From Ruegeria meonggei (GTDB lineage Bacteria > Pseudomonadota > Alphaproteobacteria > Rhodobacterales > Rhodobacteraceae), in NCBI RefSeq assembly GCF_900172215.1, contig NZ_FWFP01000001.1, forward strand, positions 310,001 to 374,000: a stretch of DNA of 64,000 nt, in the 5' to 3' direction. Positions 54,137-63,087 of the stretch are shown piece after piece. Both the position numbers and the translations under genes were made by a program. Under the pieces are notes generated by a model. The model searched no databases and was not told the origin of the DNA. It saw nothing but the letters and a program-made list of their open reading frames with translations. Position 1 is the first letter of the stretch. Every line of letters starts with the position of its first letter.

Positions 54137-54883
54137 CTAGCCCCAAAGCGGCAGTCCCGACAAGGCCGCAAGAGCAATCGCCAGATAGGCGGCGGCGCGG
54201 TACAGTATTTCGCGTTCTGGTCGGAACAACCAGCCCCCCAACCAATTGCCTGCTACATTAGGGACGGCCAGCAACAGACCCAACGCCAATGTAGGCCAAG
54301 TGACACGCCCCATCCCTGTCAGATATCCGAGGATGAGGAAATCGAATGCAAAAAGGAACAACAGGATCGTGGCGCGGATCACCTCGACTGGCAGCGGACG
54401 AGACATGTAGAACAGAATCACTGCAGGCCCTGGCAGGCCCGCGATCCCGCCCAGAAATCCGGCGGTTGCGCCGATACCGGCTACCATCGTCCGGCCAACA
54501 TGCCCGTGATACCGCAGCCCCAGGATCAGTATAGCCAGCATGAAGATCGCCAATATGCTGACGGTATAGCGGAAAACCTCGGGCGCAACTTGCGTCAGCA
54601 GCCACAGGCCAACAGGCAGCAACAGTGCACACCCAGCCACAAGCCGAACCAGATCACCCCGCTCGACGTCCCGCCAGGCGCGGCGCAGGTTGGGCAGAGG
54701 TCCGAAGATATCCATGATCGTAAGGCCGATCAGAGCGCCGAACGGTCCGAGAAAGGGTGTGGCAATCGGAAGGAAAATCAGCGCGGTTCCGAATCCGGAA
54801 AACCCACGCACAACGCCGCTGAGAAACGCGGCGCATAGAATAATGGCCAGCCCCGTGGGGGACTGGCCAAAATACTCAGGCAT
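54137..54883 (-). CDS. TauE/SafE-family sulfite exporter-like permease
   Basis: The 248-residue protein has seven or eight helices with the TauE/SafE signature GFSGFGTALIFLP near the N-terminus and a repeated second half (GIAGLPGPAVILFYMS). Family members export sulfite, sulfoacetate or related anions. The substrate here is not known. ATG 54883 (MPEYFGQSP) overlaps secF by eight bases. Its presence between secF and the Mth938 gene suggests it is part of the secDF transcript. Confidence 0.88.
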   Translation of the reverse strand: MPEYFGQSPTGLAIILCAAFLSGVVRGFSGFGTALIFLPIATPFLGPFGALIGLTIMDIFGPLPNLRRAWRDVERGDLVRLVAGCALLLPVGLWLLTQVAPEVFRYTVSILAIFMLAILILGLRYHGHVGRTMVAGIGATAGFLGGIAGLPGPAVILFYMSRPLPVEVIRATILLFLFAFDFLILGYLTGMGRVTWPTLALGLLLAVPNVAGNWLGGWLFRPEREILYRAAAYLAIALAALSGLPLWG

Positions 54884-55844
54884 CGATGTTGGCAAATTGA
54901 TTGCCAGACGTATTTGACGGTTTGGACCAGTCGCGCTTGACGCCCAGCCACAACAGAATGGTCGAGGCCACAAAGACCGACGAATAGGTTCCGACGATTA
55001 CGCCCCAGATCATCGCAAATACAAAGCCCCGGATCACGTCCCCGCCCAGCACATAGAGCGAGATCAGCGCCAATAGCGTGGTGACCGAGGTCATGACCGT
55101 CCGGCTGAGCGTTTCGTTGATCGAGATGTTCAGAACCTCTTTGAGGTCTTTCTTTTTGTATTTGCGCAGATTTTCCCGAACGCGGTCGAACACAACCACT
55201 GTGTCGTTCAGCGAATAGCCCACAATGGTCAGCAAGGCCGCGATGATGGCCAGATCGAACCGGATCTGCAGTTCCGAAAATATCCCAATGGTCAGGATCA
55301 CGTCATGCACAAGTGCGGCCACGGCCCCCAACGCAAACTGCCATTCGAAACGAAGCCAGATATAAACAAGCACCGCGCCAATGGCGAGCACGACCGCAAT
55401 TACGGCGGTCTGGATCAACTCACCTGACACTTTGGGGCCGACGGATTCGACGGACACAAATTCGATATCCGGTGCTGCAACCTTGAGGGCCTCTTCAACC
55501 GCGGTGACTGTAGCGGCTGAGACGGCCTCGGCATCGGCCTGGGCCTGAATGCGGATCATCGCAACATTCTCATCCGGCCCGAAGGTTGGGTCGAAAATCT
55601 CGGTTATCGTGACATCACCCAGCTCCAACGGGGCGATTGCGTCGCGATAGGCACCAACATCGATGAGCTGCGCGCTTTCGGTTCGGATCGTTGTCCCGCC
55701 ACGAAAATCGATGCCAAAGTTCAACCCTTGCAGCATGAACGAGGTGAATGCGACGACCATCATCAGCGCTGAGATGCCCAGCCAGATTTTCCAGCGGCTG
55801 AAGAAATCGAACGAGGTGTTCTGGGGTACCAGTTTAAGTCTCAT
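54876..55844 (-). CDS. secF: Protein translocase subunit SecF
   Basis: The 322-residue protein has six helices and the SecF motif FGIDFRGGTTI near the first helix. The conserved block SLNDTVVVFDRVRENLRK follows in the membrane half. With SecD it uses the proton motive force to pull proteins through SecYEG. One base separates secD and secF. Confidence 0.96.
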   Translation of the reverse strand: MRLKLVPQNTSFDFFSRWKIWLGISALMMVVAFTSFMLQGLNFGIDFRGGTTIRTESAQLIDVGAYRDAIAPLELGDVTITEIFDPTFGPDENVAMIRIQAQADAEAVSAATVTAVEEALKVAAPDIEFVSVESVGPKVSGELIQTAVIAVVLAIGAVLVYIWLRFEWQFALGAVAALVHDVILTIGIFSELQIRFDLAIIAALLTIVGYSLNDTVVVFDRVRENLRKYKKKDLKEVLNISINETLSRTVMTSVTTLLALISLYVLGGDVIRGFVFAMIWGVIVGTYSSVFVASTILLWLGVKRDWSKPSNTSGNQFANIDA

Positions 55845-55845
55845 G

Positions 55846-57507
55846 TCAAACCTCGATCGTTTTCGGGCGGCGGCGTTCGAACCACAGAACGATCATCAGA
55901 CGCGTCACGAAGATCGCGGTGAAGACCGAGGTCAGAATGCCTAGACCCAGCGTAATGGCAAAGCCGCGTACGGGGCCGCTGCCCATGGCAAACAGGATCA
56001 CCGCGGTGATGAATGTGGTCACATTCGCATCAAGAATAGCCGACAGCGCCTTTTCATAGCCCAGCTCAATCGCGCGGGCTGGTCCTCTGGCGGATTTCAG
56101 TTCCTCGCGGATACGTTCAAAGATCAGCACGTTGGCGTCCACCGCCATACCCACCGTCAGAACAATCCCCGCGATCCCCGGCAAGGTCAGCGTGGCACCG
56201 ATCAGCGACAGCAAACCGAACAACAAGCCAACATTGATGATCAGCGCGATGTTGGCGAAGACACCGAACAAGCCATAGCTGAGCGCCATGAACACCAGCA
56301 CCGCAACAAAAGCCACGATGGTGGCCACTTTGCCCGCGTCGATACTGTCCTGCCCCAATTCAGGGCCGATGGTGCGTTCTTCGAGGAACTCTAGCCCGGC
56401 GGGCAATGCGCCTGCGCGCAGCAGCACGGCCAGGTTGGTGCTTTCTTCAACGGTGAAGTTGCCGGTGATGATGCCCGATCCGCCCGGTATATGGCTTTGG
56501 ATCACCGGAGCCGAGATCACCTCGTCATCCAGAACAATGGCAAACGGAGCCCCGATGTTTTCCAGCGTATAGTCGCCGAATTTGCGCGCGCCAGACGTGT
56601 TGAACCGGAAGCTGACCGCCGGACGACCGTTTTGGTCAAACGCAGGCTGCGCATCCACCAGCTCCTCGCCGGTTACGACGGGGGCTGAATCCAACGTGTA
56701 GAAAACGCCGGATTCATCAATTGACGGTACAACTTCTTCGCCGACTCCCGGCACTGCGTCTGGATCGGTACCGCGCCGCACAACCGGGTTGAAGGTCAGC
56801 TGCGCTGTTGTTCCGATGATCTCTTTAAGCTCACCCGCACTGCCGATGCCCGGCACCTGGATCAGGATACGATCTGCACCTTGGCGCTGAATCGTAGGTT
56901 CTCGCGTGCCGACCTCGTCGATCCGGCGTCGGATGATTTCCAGCGACTGACGTACGGTGCGATCGTTCGAGGCCAGCTTTTCGGCCTCTGACAGCTGCAC
57001 CACAATGGTCTCACCTTCGGCGCGGGCTTCGATATCGGTTGCCCCCACGCCGGTCAGGGTCTGTACCTGACGGGCTAGTCCGCGCACAACCTCCAGCGCG
57101 CGGGACATGCCCTCGGGCTGGCTGATGCGCACGCGAATCTCGTCTGGGGCCGACTCTTGTTTGCGGATTGTGCCCACGGTGGCGCGCTCATCGCGCAGTG
57201 CATCGCGGATTTCCGGCCACATCGCCTCCATGCGGGATTCGTAAACATCCTCGACCTTCACTTCGGCCAGCAGATGCGCACCGCCGCGCAGATCAAGGCC
57301 CAGATTGACCAGCGAAGATGGCAGCCAGTTCGGCCATTGCGCCGCTTCGGACTGCAGCTCGGGAGTGTCGATGCCAAGCTCGATCTCGGCCTTGGCATCG
57401 TTTGATTGCTCAACGCGCGTGTAAAACGCATTCGGCAGGGCCATCAGCAGGCCGATCACGCAGACCGACCAGATCAGAACCCGCTTCCAGGTATCAATTT
57501 GCAGCAT
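55846..57507 (-). CDS. secD: Protein translocase subunit SecD
   Basis: The 553-residue protein has one N-terminal helix, a large periplasmic domain (about 40-375, with LGLDLRGGAHLL near 69) and five C-terminal helices. The membrane part carries the segment VGMAVDANVLIFERIREEL. It completes the SecDF unit. The gene is preceded by yajC (33-base gap), the standard yajC-secD-secF order. Confidence 0.97.
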   Translation of the reverse strand: MLQIDTWKRVLIWSVCVIGLLMALPNAFYTRVEQSNDAKAEIELGIDTPELQSEAAQWPNWLPSSLVNLGLDLRGGAHLLAEVKVEDVYESRMEAMWPEIRDALRDERATVGTIRKQESAPDEIRVRISQPEGMSRALEVVRGLARQVQTLTGVGATDIEARAEGETIVVQLSEAEKLASNDRTVRQSLEIIRRRIDEVGTREPTIQRQGADRILIQVPGIGSAGELKEIIGTTAQLTFNPVVRRGTDPDAVPGVGEEVVPSIDESGVFYTLDSAPVVTGEELVDAQPAFDQNGRPAVSFRFNTSGARKFGDYTLENIGAPFAIVLDDEVISAPVIQSHIPGGSGIITGNFTVEESTNLAVLLRAGALPAGLEFLEERTIGPELGQDSIDAGKVATIVAFVAVLVFMALSYGLFGVFANIALIINVGLLFGLLSLIGATLTLPGIAGIVLTVGMAVDANVLIFERIREELKSARGPARAIELGYEKALSAILDANVTTFITAVILFAMGSGPVRGFAITLGLGILTSVFTAIFVTRLMIVLWFERRRPKTIEV

Positions 57508-57540
57508 TACCCTGCCTTTTCAAGGAATTGTAGCGCGAAG

Positions 57541-57828
57541 TTACTTCGCAGGCTCGGTCTTATTCAAAACCTGCGCGATGGTCGATTTGACCACACGAAC
57601 CTTGACGCCTTCGGCGATCTCGACCTCGATCTCGTTGTCGCCTTCCTTAACCTTGGCCACTTTGCCGATCAGCCCACCCTGGGTGACAACCTGATCGCCT
57701 CGGCGCACGGCCTCGACCATTGCCTGATGTTGTTTCATCTTTTTCTGCTGCGGACGGATCAGCAGGAAGTACATGATCGCGAAGATCAGAACCAGCGGGA
57801 GAAACTGGGCGATTGCGCCACCTTCCAT
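57541..57828 (-). CDS. yajC: Preprotein translocase subunit YajC
   Basis: The 95-residue protein has one helix (LPLVLIFAIMYFLLIRP) followed by the YajC signature QQKKMKQHQAMVEAVRRGD and GGLIGKVAKV. It is an accessory of the SecDF complex. It is the first gene of the minus-strand export unit. About 226 bases separate it from the divergent mechanosensitive channel gene; the gap probably holds both promoters. Confidence 0.96.
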   Translation of the reverse strand: MEGGAIAQFLPLVLIFAIMYFLLIRPQQKKMKQHQAMVEAVRRGDQVVTQGGLIGKVAKVKEGDNEIEVEIAEGVKVRVVKSTIAQVLNKTEPAK

Positions 57829-58054
57829 AGGATATTCCTTTTGTTTTGGAGATGCGGAAGTCTCCGCAAATTTGGCGAGAACCTATTCTTTGAAATGCCT
57901 GTTTGCAAGGACAGGCGGCGCATCGAATTTTTTCTTTGGAAAACACCGTTACCTGTGGCGGGTGTTCCATATTTTCCAAAGTTTAGGACCGCCGGTTCAG
58001 TTACCCCCTAGGAAGATAGGCCCGCTCGGATATAGTTGAACAGCGGGAGGTCCA

Positions 58055-59710
58055 ATGACGCAATTTTTTCAATCCTTTGGCATGGTTGCCCGACTGCTTG
58101 TTGCGGTCTTGTGGATCACTCTGCCCTTTGCGGCGGCAGCGCAGGATATCGCTGAAGACCTTCGTGTGGACGAGGAACAGTCCGAAACGTTCAAAGCCCC
58201 AGTCATTGTCGACGGCGAGACGCTTTTCTTTCTGCGTGGATCCAGCGCGCTGCCGGCATCCGACCGCGTCGAACGGGTGCAGGACGCCATCATTGAAGTC
58301 GCAGAGGCCTCTACCAGCACAACCGTCGCGATTGTGTTTGAAGACACCGAGCTGGGTACGCTTATTCTGGCGGATGACGTCCAGGTCACGATTGTCACCG
58401 AAGCGGACGCCGAGCTGGATCAGATGGAGCTCGATGTTCTCAGCTTCTTGCACGGTCAGGCCATCGAAGAGGCGATCATCGCCTACCGGGCCAACCGAAC
58501 CGAGCAGGCGCGCGTATCCGGTGCCATTGAAGCGGCGGGCTGGACCTTTGGCTTCATAGTCTTCGTTGTAACAATCCTATGGCTACATCGCAGCATCCGG
58601 CGACGCACCCTGAAATTTGTCAAACGTCACCTGAAGGATGTAGAGACGGCCACCGCAAAAAGCGTTCAGGCCGAGGCGATTGCGGCGTTGGTCCGGTATG
58701 GGTTGAACTTCGTTCTGCTTATCATCTTCTTTCTGGGCTTTTACTACTATCTGTCCTTTGTCCTGCTTTCCTTCGCTGAAACCCGATATTTCGCACAGCT
58801 GCTGCTAACCTATCTGACAGAACCCGTACTTGTGATCTTTCAGGGCATCATCAGCTATATCCCCAACCTAATCATGCTGGTCCTGATCACCTGGGTCACG
58901 ATGTATGTAATCAAAGGCATGCGCGTGTTCTTTGACGCGGTTGAGGCCGGAACATTTGATCTGGGGGATTTCGAAAAGCACTGGGTGAATCCAACCTTCA
59001 ATATCGCCCGTGTCGTTGTTATCATGATCGCTCTGGTATTTGCGGTGCCCTATATTCCCGGGTCCGACTCAGCCGCTTTTCAGGGACTGACTATTCTTGT
59101 GGGTGCCATGCTGTCGCTGGGTGCAAACTCGGTCGTATCAAACATGCTGGCAGGGTTGTTCGTGATCTATCGCCGCTCAACCTCAATCGGGGACCGCATT
59201 CAGATCGGAGAACACATAGGCGATGTGGTGCAGATCAAGCTGATGGAAACGCACCTGAAATCCATCAAGAATGAGTTGATCTCGATTCCGAATGCCCAGC
59301 TGATGAACTCGGATGTGGTAAACTTTTCAAAGAAAACAGATGGCAGCGGGCTGTTGCTGCACACGACCGTGGGCATCGGCTATGAGGAACCCTCGGACAA
59401 GATTGAGGCCATGCTGATCGAGGCCGCCAATCGCACCAAAGGCATCAAGGCCAAGCCCGAGCCGTTTGTTCTGTGGACTGCTCTGGCGGATTACGCGATC
59501 AACTATCAGATCAACGGGTATTCGACACGCGGCAGCATCATTCCGAAGATTCGCTCGGACCTGCACCGTAACATCGTGGCCGTGTTCAACGAGAACAATG
59601 TACAGATCATGACGCCCTCTTACATCGCTGATCCGCCAGAGCCAAAAATCCCGGCCGAAGACTGGGACGGTCATCTGGCGCACCAAACCGAGGAAGATCT
59701 GGACAAGTAG
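58055..59710 (+). CDS. MscS-type mechanosensitive ion channel
   Basis: The 551-residue protein has a signal peptide (ending AAAQD), a periplasmic N-domain of about 130 residues, and several helices. The MscS pore segment follows (TILVGAMLSLGANSVVSNML), then the beta domain (STSIGDRIQIGEHIGDVVQI) and the C-terminal alpha/beta domain. MscS channels open under membrane tension to relieve hypo-osmotic shock. The exported N-domain makes it longer than E. coli MscS. It is divergent from yajC. Confidence 0.92.
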   Translation: MTQFFQSFGMVARLLVAVLWITLPFAAAAQDIAEDLRVDEEQSETFKAPVIVDGETLFFLRGSSALPASDRVERVQDAIIEVAEASTSTTVAIVFEDTELGTLILADDVQVTIVTEADAELDQMELDVLSFLHGQAIEEAIIAYRANRTEQARVSGAIEAAGWTFGFIVFVVTILWLHRSIRRRTLKFVKRHLKDVETATAKSVQAEAIAALVRYGLNFVLLIIFFLGFYYYLSFVLLSFAETRYFAQLLLTYLTEPVLVIFQGIISYIPNLIMLVLITWVTMYVIKGMRVFFDAVEAGTFDLGDFEKHWVNPTFNIARVVVIMIALVFAVPYIPGSDSAAFQGLTILVGAMLSLGANSVVSNMLAGLFVIYRRSTSIGDRIQIGEHIGDVVQIKLMETHLKSIKNELISIPNAQLMNSDVVNFSKKTDGSGLLLHTTVGIGYEEPSDKIEAMLIEAANRTKGIKAKPEPFVLWTALADYAINYQINGYSTRGSIIPKIRSDLHRNIVAVFNENNVQIMTPSYIADPPEPKIPAEDWDGHLAHQTEEDLDK

Positions 59711-59795
59711 GTGTAATTTCAAACGCGTGCTACACCCTGCCATTCAGATGGTGCATAAGCGGCTGCAGTGATTCACATGTTTAAGGATCTGAACC

Positions 59796-61088
59796 ATGCA
59801 CGACATCCGCGCTATTCGCGAAAACCCCGCCGCCTTCGACGCCGCCCTTGCGCGCCGTGGGGACGCGTCGGTGTCGTCAGAATTGCTGCGGCTGGACGAA
59901 AGTCGCCGGGCCAAGATTCTGGCGGCTGAGACCGCACAGGCCGAGCAGAACAAAGCCTCGAAAGAGGTTGGCGCCGCCAAAGGCCGCGGCGATGAGGTCG
60001 AATTCCAGCGCCTGCGCGCACTGGTCGCCGACAAAAAAGCCGAGATTGCCCGGATGCAAACCGAGGCCAAGGATCTGGACGCGCTGCTGACCGATCAACT
60101 GGCTCGTATCGCCAACATCCCAGCCGAGGACGTGCCCGAAGGCGCAGACGAGGACGACAATGTCGAGGTCAATCGCTGGGGCACGCCGCGCGCTTTTGAT
60201 TTCGCACCCAAGGAACATTACGACATCCCGGCCGTGGCCGCAGCGATGGACTTTGAGACTGCAGCCAAAACCAGCGGCAGTCGGTTTGTGAACCTGTCCA
60301 AAGGTGTCGCCCGAATCCACCGGGCGCTGGCGCAGTTCATGATCGATACGCATATCGACAAGAACGGTCTGACCGAAATGCTGACTCCGGTTCTGGTCCG
60401 CGATGAAGCCATGTACGGCACGGACAAGCTGCCGAAATTTGGCGAGGACAGTTACCAGACCACCAATGGTTGGTGGCTGATTCCAACGTCCGAAGTGACG
60501 CTGACCTATTCTGTTTCGGGTGACATTCTGGACCAAAGCGCCCTGCCCATCCGCATGACCGCGCATACTGTCTGTTTCCGGTCCGAAGCGGGCAGCGCCG
60601 GTAAGGACACAGCCGGGATGTTGCGACAGCATCAGTTCGAAAAGGTCGAAATGGTCTCGGTCACGCACCCAGATGAGTCAGACGCAGAACAAAAGCGCAT
60701 GCTGCGCTGCGCCGAAGATCTGTTGGAACAACTGGGCATCCCCTACCGCACAGTGGTTCTGTGCACCGGCGATATGGGTTTTGGCGCACGCCGGACCTAT
60801 GACATCGAAGCCTGGCTGCCCGGGCAGGATGCCTACCGCGAGATCAGCTCGGTCTCGACCACCGGTGACTTTCAGGCCCGCCGCATGAACGCACGTTTCC
60901 GCCCCGAAGGCGGTGGTAAACCGGAATACGTTCACACCCTGAACGGATCTGGGTTGGCCGTTGGTCGGTGTCTGATCTCTGTTCTGGAAAATGGCCAAAA
61001 CGCAGACGGAACCGTGACATTGCCAAACGTTTTGGCCCCCTATCTGGGCGGCAAGCTGACGCTGCAACTGGACGGCACGCTGGCATAA
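59796..61088 (+). CDS. serS: Seryl-tRNA synthetase
   Basis: The 430-residue class II synthetase charges tRNA-Ser. The N-terminal coiled coil that clamps the tRNA variable arm is clear (about 30-105). Motif 2 ([20 protein letters not shown]) and motif 3 ([19 protein letters not shown]) are intact. ATG 59796 ([15 protein letters not shown]) is the family start. A hairpin follows the stop. Confidence 0.97.
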   Translation: MHDIRAIRENPAAFDAALARRGDASVSSELLRLDESRRAKILAAETAQAEQNKASKEVGAAKGRGDEVEFQRLRALVADKKAEIARMQTEAKDLDALLTDQLARIANIPAEDVPEGADEDDNVEVNRWGTPRAFDFAPKEHYDIPAVAAAMDFETAAKTSGSRFVNLSKGVARIHRALAQFMIDTHIDKNGLTEMLTPVLVRDEAMYGTDKLPKFGEDSYQTTNGWWLIPTSEVTLTYSVSGDILDQSALPIRMTAHTVCFRSEAGSAGKDTAGMLRQHQFEKVEMVSVTHPDESDAEQKRMLRCAEDLLEQLGIPYRTVVLCTGDMGFGARRTYDIEAWLPGQDAYREISSVSTTGDFQARRMNARFRPEGGGKPEYVHTLNGSGLAVGRCLISVLENGQNADGTVTLPNVLAPYLGGKLTLQLDGTLA

Positions 61089-61090
61089 GA

Positions 61091-61122
61091 AAACCGGCGC
61101 ACGCAGAGCGCGACGCCGGTTT
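61091..61122. terminator. Hairpin between serS and the histone-like gene
   Basis: AAACCGGCG (61091-61099) and CGCCGGTTT (61114-61122) form a 9-bp stem with a 14-base loop. The T tail is short on either strand. Position between convergent genes supports a shared terminator. Confidence 0.6.
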
Positions 61123-61149
61123 CGAAAAACACTTGAAGGCGGAGAAGAT

Positions 61150-61845
61150 TTACTTCTTCGCCTTTTTCTTATCCTTCTTTTTGTCTTTCTTTTTGCCGTC
61201 TTTCTTCTTCTGGTCTTTTTTCTTGTCGTCCTTCTTGGACTTCTTGTCCTTTTTAGACTTGGCCTTCACCTTGTCCTTGGCTTTCGAGAACGCGGCCTCC
61301 ATTTCCTGCAGCTTCTTGGCGGCCTTTTCAGCCTTTGCCTTGGCTTTGGCTTTTTTACGGGCCTTGGCGGCAGCGGCTTCGGCCGCAGCTTTTTCCTCGG
61401 CCGCCTTACGGGCAGCCTCGGCAGCGCTTTTTTCAGCGGCGGCAGCGGCACGCTTGTCGGCGGCAGCGGCCGCTACGGTTTTCCGCGCAGCTGGTTTGCG
61501 GGTCGCGGGCTTTGCAACAGCCGGTTTCTTGACCGCAGGTTTTGCAGCCGAGGTTTTTGCTGCGGCAGGTTTAGCGGCGGCAGCTTTCGCTGCAGAGGTC
61601 TTTCGCGTAGGCGCGCGGCGGGTCGTTGGTTTCGCTGCGGCCGGTTTCGCGGCTGTCGGCTTGGCCGCAATCGCGGTCTTTGCTGCGGCAATCAGCACCA
61701 GTGCACGCGCCGCACCAATGCGGGGGACTTTGACCAGGTCTGCGGGTTTAGCCTTGGCGATGGCTTCAGCGGTATTAAAGCCATTGGCAGCCAGCGCTTT
61801 TGCAAGCGTCTCACCCACCCCTTTAACGGTCGTCACTGCGGTCAT
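61150..61845 (-). CDS. Histone H1-like Lys/Ala-rich protein with helix-hairpin-helix
   Basis: The 231-residue protein has a helix-hairpin-helix-like domain at about 1-55 (VKGVGETLAKALAANGF, then LVKVPRIGAARALVLI). A long Ala/Lys/Pro-rich tail with repeated AAAKP-type units follows, ending in a block that is mostly Lys and Asp. The layout resembles bacterial histone H1-like DNA-binding proteins. ATG 61845 starts MTAVTTVKGVG; the frame to 61911 is unlikely. DNA binding is inferred from composition and the hairpin domain. No partner gene is evident. Confidence 0.8.
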   Translation of the reverse strand: MTAVTTVKGVGETLAKALAANGFNTAEAIAKAKPADLVKVPRIGAARALVLIAAAKTAIAAKPTAAKPAAAKPTTRRAPTRKTSAAKAAAAKPAAAKTSAAKPAVKKPAVAKPATRKPAARKTVAAAAADKRAAAAAEKSAAEAARKAAEEKAAAEAAAAKARKKAKAKAKAEKAAKKLQEMEAAFSKAKDKVKAKSKKDKKSKKDDKKKDQKKKDGKKKDKKKDKKKAKK

Positions 61846-61936
61846 TACGAGTCCTTCCTTTCTCTCCCTGTCGTTTCGTATATACAGTCGATATACGCAT
61901 TTGCAAGCCACCGGCTAGCCCATTGGCCCCTGAGCG

Positions 61937-62923
61937 TTAGTTGCTATGGGCCAGATTACCGGTGCGGTTCTTTTTGGGAAATGGAACAAGTCGTTTGGCG
62001 TCCTCATCCCATAGCTTCAAGTTTAGCGCCGCCACGGCCTCGGGGAACTTGATCCGGCGCGGCGTGTATTCGGGCGGCAGGTTATAATGGCACGCCCGCA
62101 GCCGATAGGACGGGATGCGCGCGTTAAAGTGGTGGATGTCGTGCAACGTGATGCAAGCCACCGCATTGTCAAACCACCATCCGAAATCCAGTGCCGATGA
62201 TCCCTGCAGCGCAGCCAGTTGCGGGTTCAGATCAGGACGTCGGTCCCAATAGGTATCCTCGAAATTGTGCTGCAGGTAGACAAGGAACACGCCCAGCATT
62301 CCGCCCAGAAAGGAAAAGATCAACCAGACCACAATACCGGTGGACCCGGCGATCAGATACAGAAGCCCAAGGAAGACTACGATGGACAGGTTATGCAACA
62401 GCACCCCCGTCACGCCAAAGCGCACCGTGTTCTTGGGCCAGCGGTAGCGGATGAAGTAGGTGAACAACGATCCCAACGGTACTAGGATGAATGGATTGCG
62501 GTAAAGCCTGTAAAACAATCGGCTTTTCCAATCTGCAGCATTCCATTCCCGCACCGTCATGGTGTGGATTTCACCGGTTTCGCGATGTTCCAGATTACCG
62601 ATCCCGGTATGGTGCAGATTGTGGTTCTGTTTCATCACCTCGAACGGGGCAAATGTGAAGGGCGACAAACCGTGCCCGGCCCATTCATTCTGCAGACGGG
62701 TTTCAAACAGGGAGTGATGGCCGCAATCGTGTTGCAGCACATAAAGGCGCACAGCGGAAAAGGCAAAAGCTATCCCTGCGGGGATCATGATATACCACCG
62801 ATCCACATAAGAAATCGCAAGCGCAAGCGATGTGAAATACACCGCAAAAGTTCCAAAATAGCTTATCGCGGCCAATCTGTTGTCCTGCACCGCGTATAGT
62901 CGAGTGTATTCCCTCAGATCCAT
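61937..62923 (-). CDS. Fatty acid desaturase
   Basis: The 328-residue membrane protein has the three histidine boxes of acyl-lipid desaturases: HDCGHH, HNLHH and a later DIHHFN, with an additional QHNFEDTYW. The boxes bind a di-iron centre that inserts double bonds. About four helices are visible. ATG 62923 starts MDLREYTRLYAVQ; the open frame to 63016 lacks similarity. Regiospecificity cannot be read from the sequence. It is between the histone-like gene and der. Confidence 0.9.
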   Translation of the reverse strand: MDLREYTRLYAVQDNRLAAISYFGTFAVYFTSLALAISYVDRWYIMIPAGIAFAFSAVRLYVLQHDCGHHSLFETRLQNEWAGHGLSPFTFAPFEVMKQNHNLHHTGIGNLEHRETGEIHTMTVREWNAADWKSRLFYRLYRNPFILVPLGSLFTYFIRYRWPKNTVRFGVTGVLLHNLSIVVFLGLLYLIAGSTGIVVWLIFSFLGGMLGVFLVYLQHNFEDTYWDRRPDLNPQLAALQGSSALDFGWWFDNAVACITLHDIHHFNARIPSYRLRACHYNLPPEYTPRRIKFPEAVAALNLKLWDEDAKRLVPFPKKNRTGNLAHSN

Positions 62924-63087
62924 CCAGTCCGCTCCTACGATGGCCCGGTTCAATGTGATTTCAAAATCAAGTGCGGAACGCCCGCATACATGCAGCGCGC
63001 GCGAAAACAGATGCACGCCAGTGAATGCTAGCGCGCAGTCAGGGGAGTGTCACGCCCCTGAGCTTAAAATGCTGAAAATTGGCGCAG

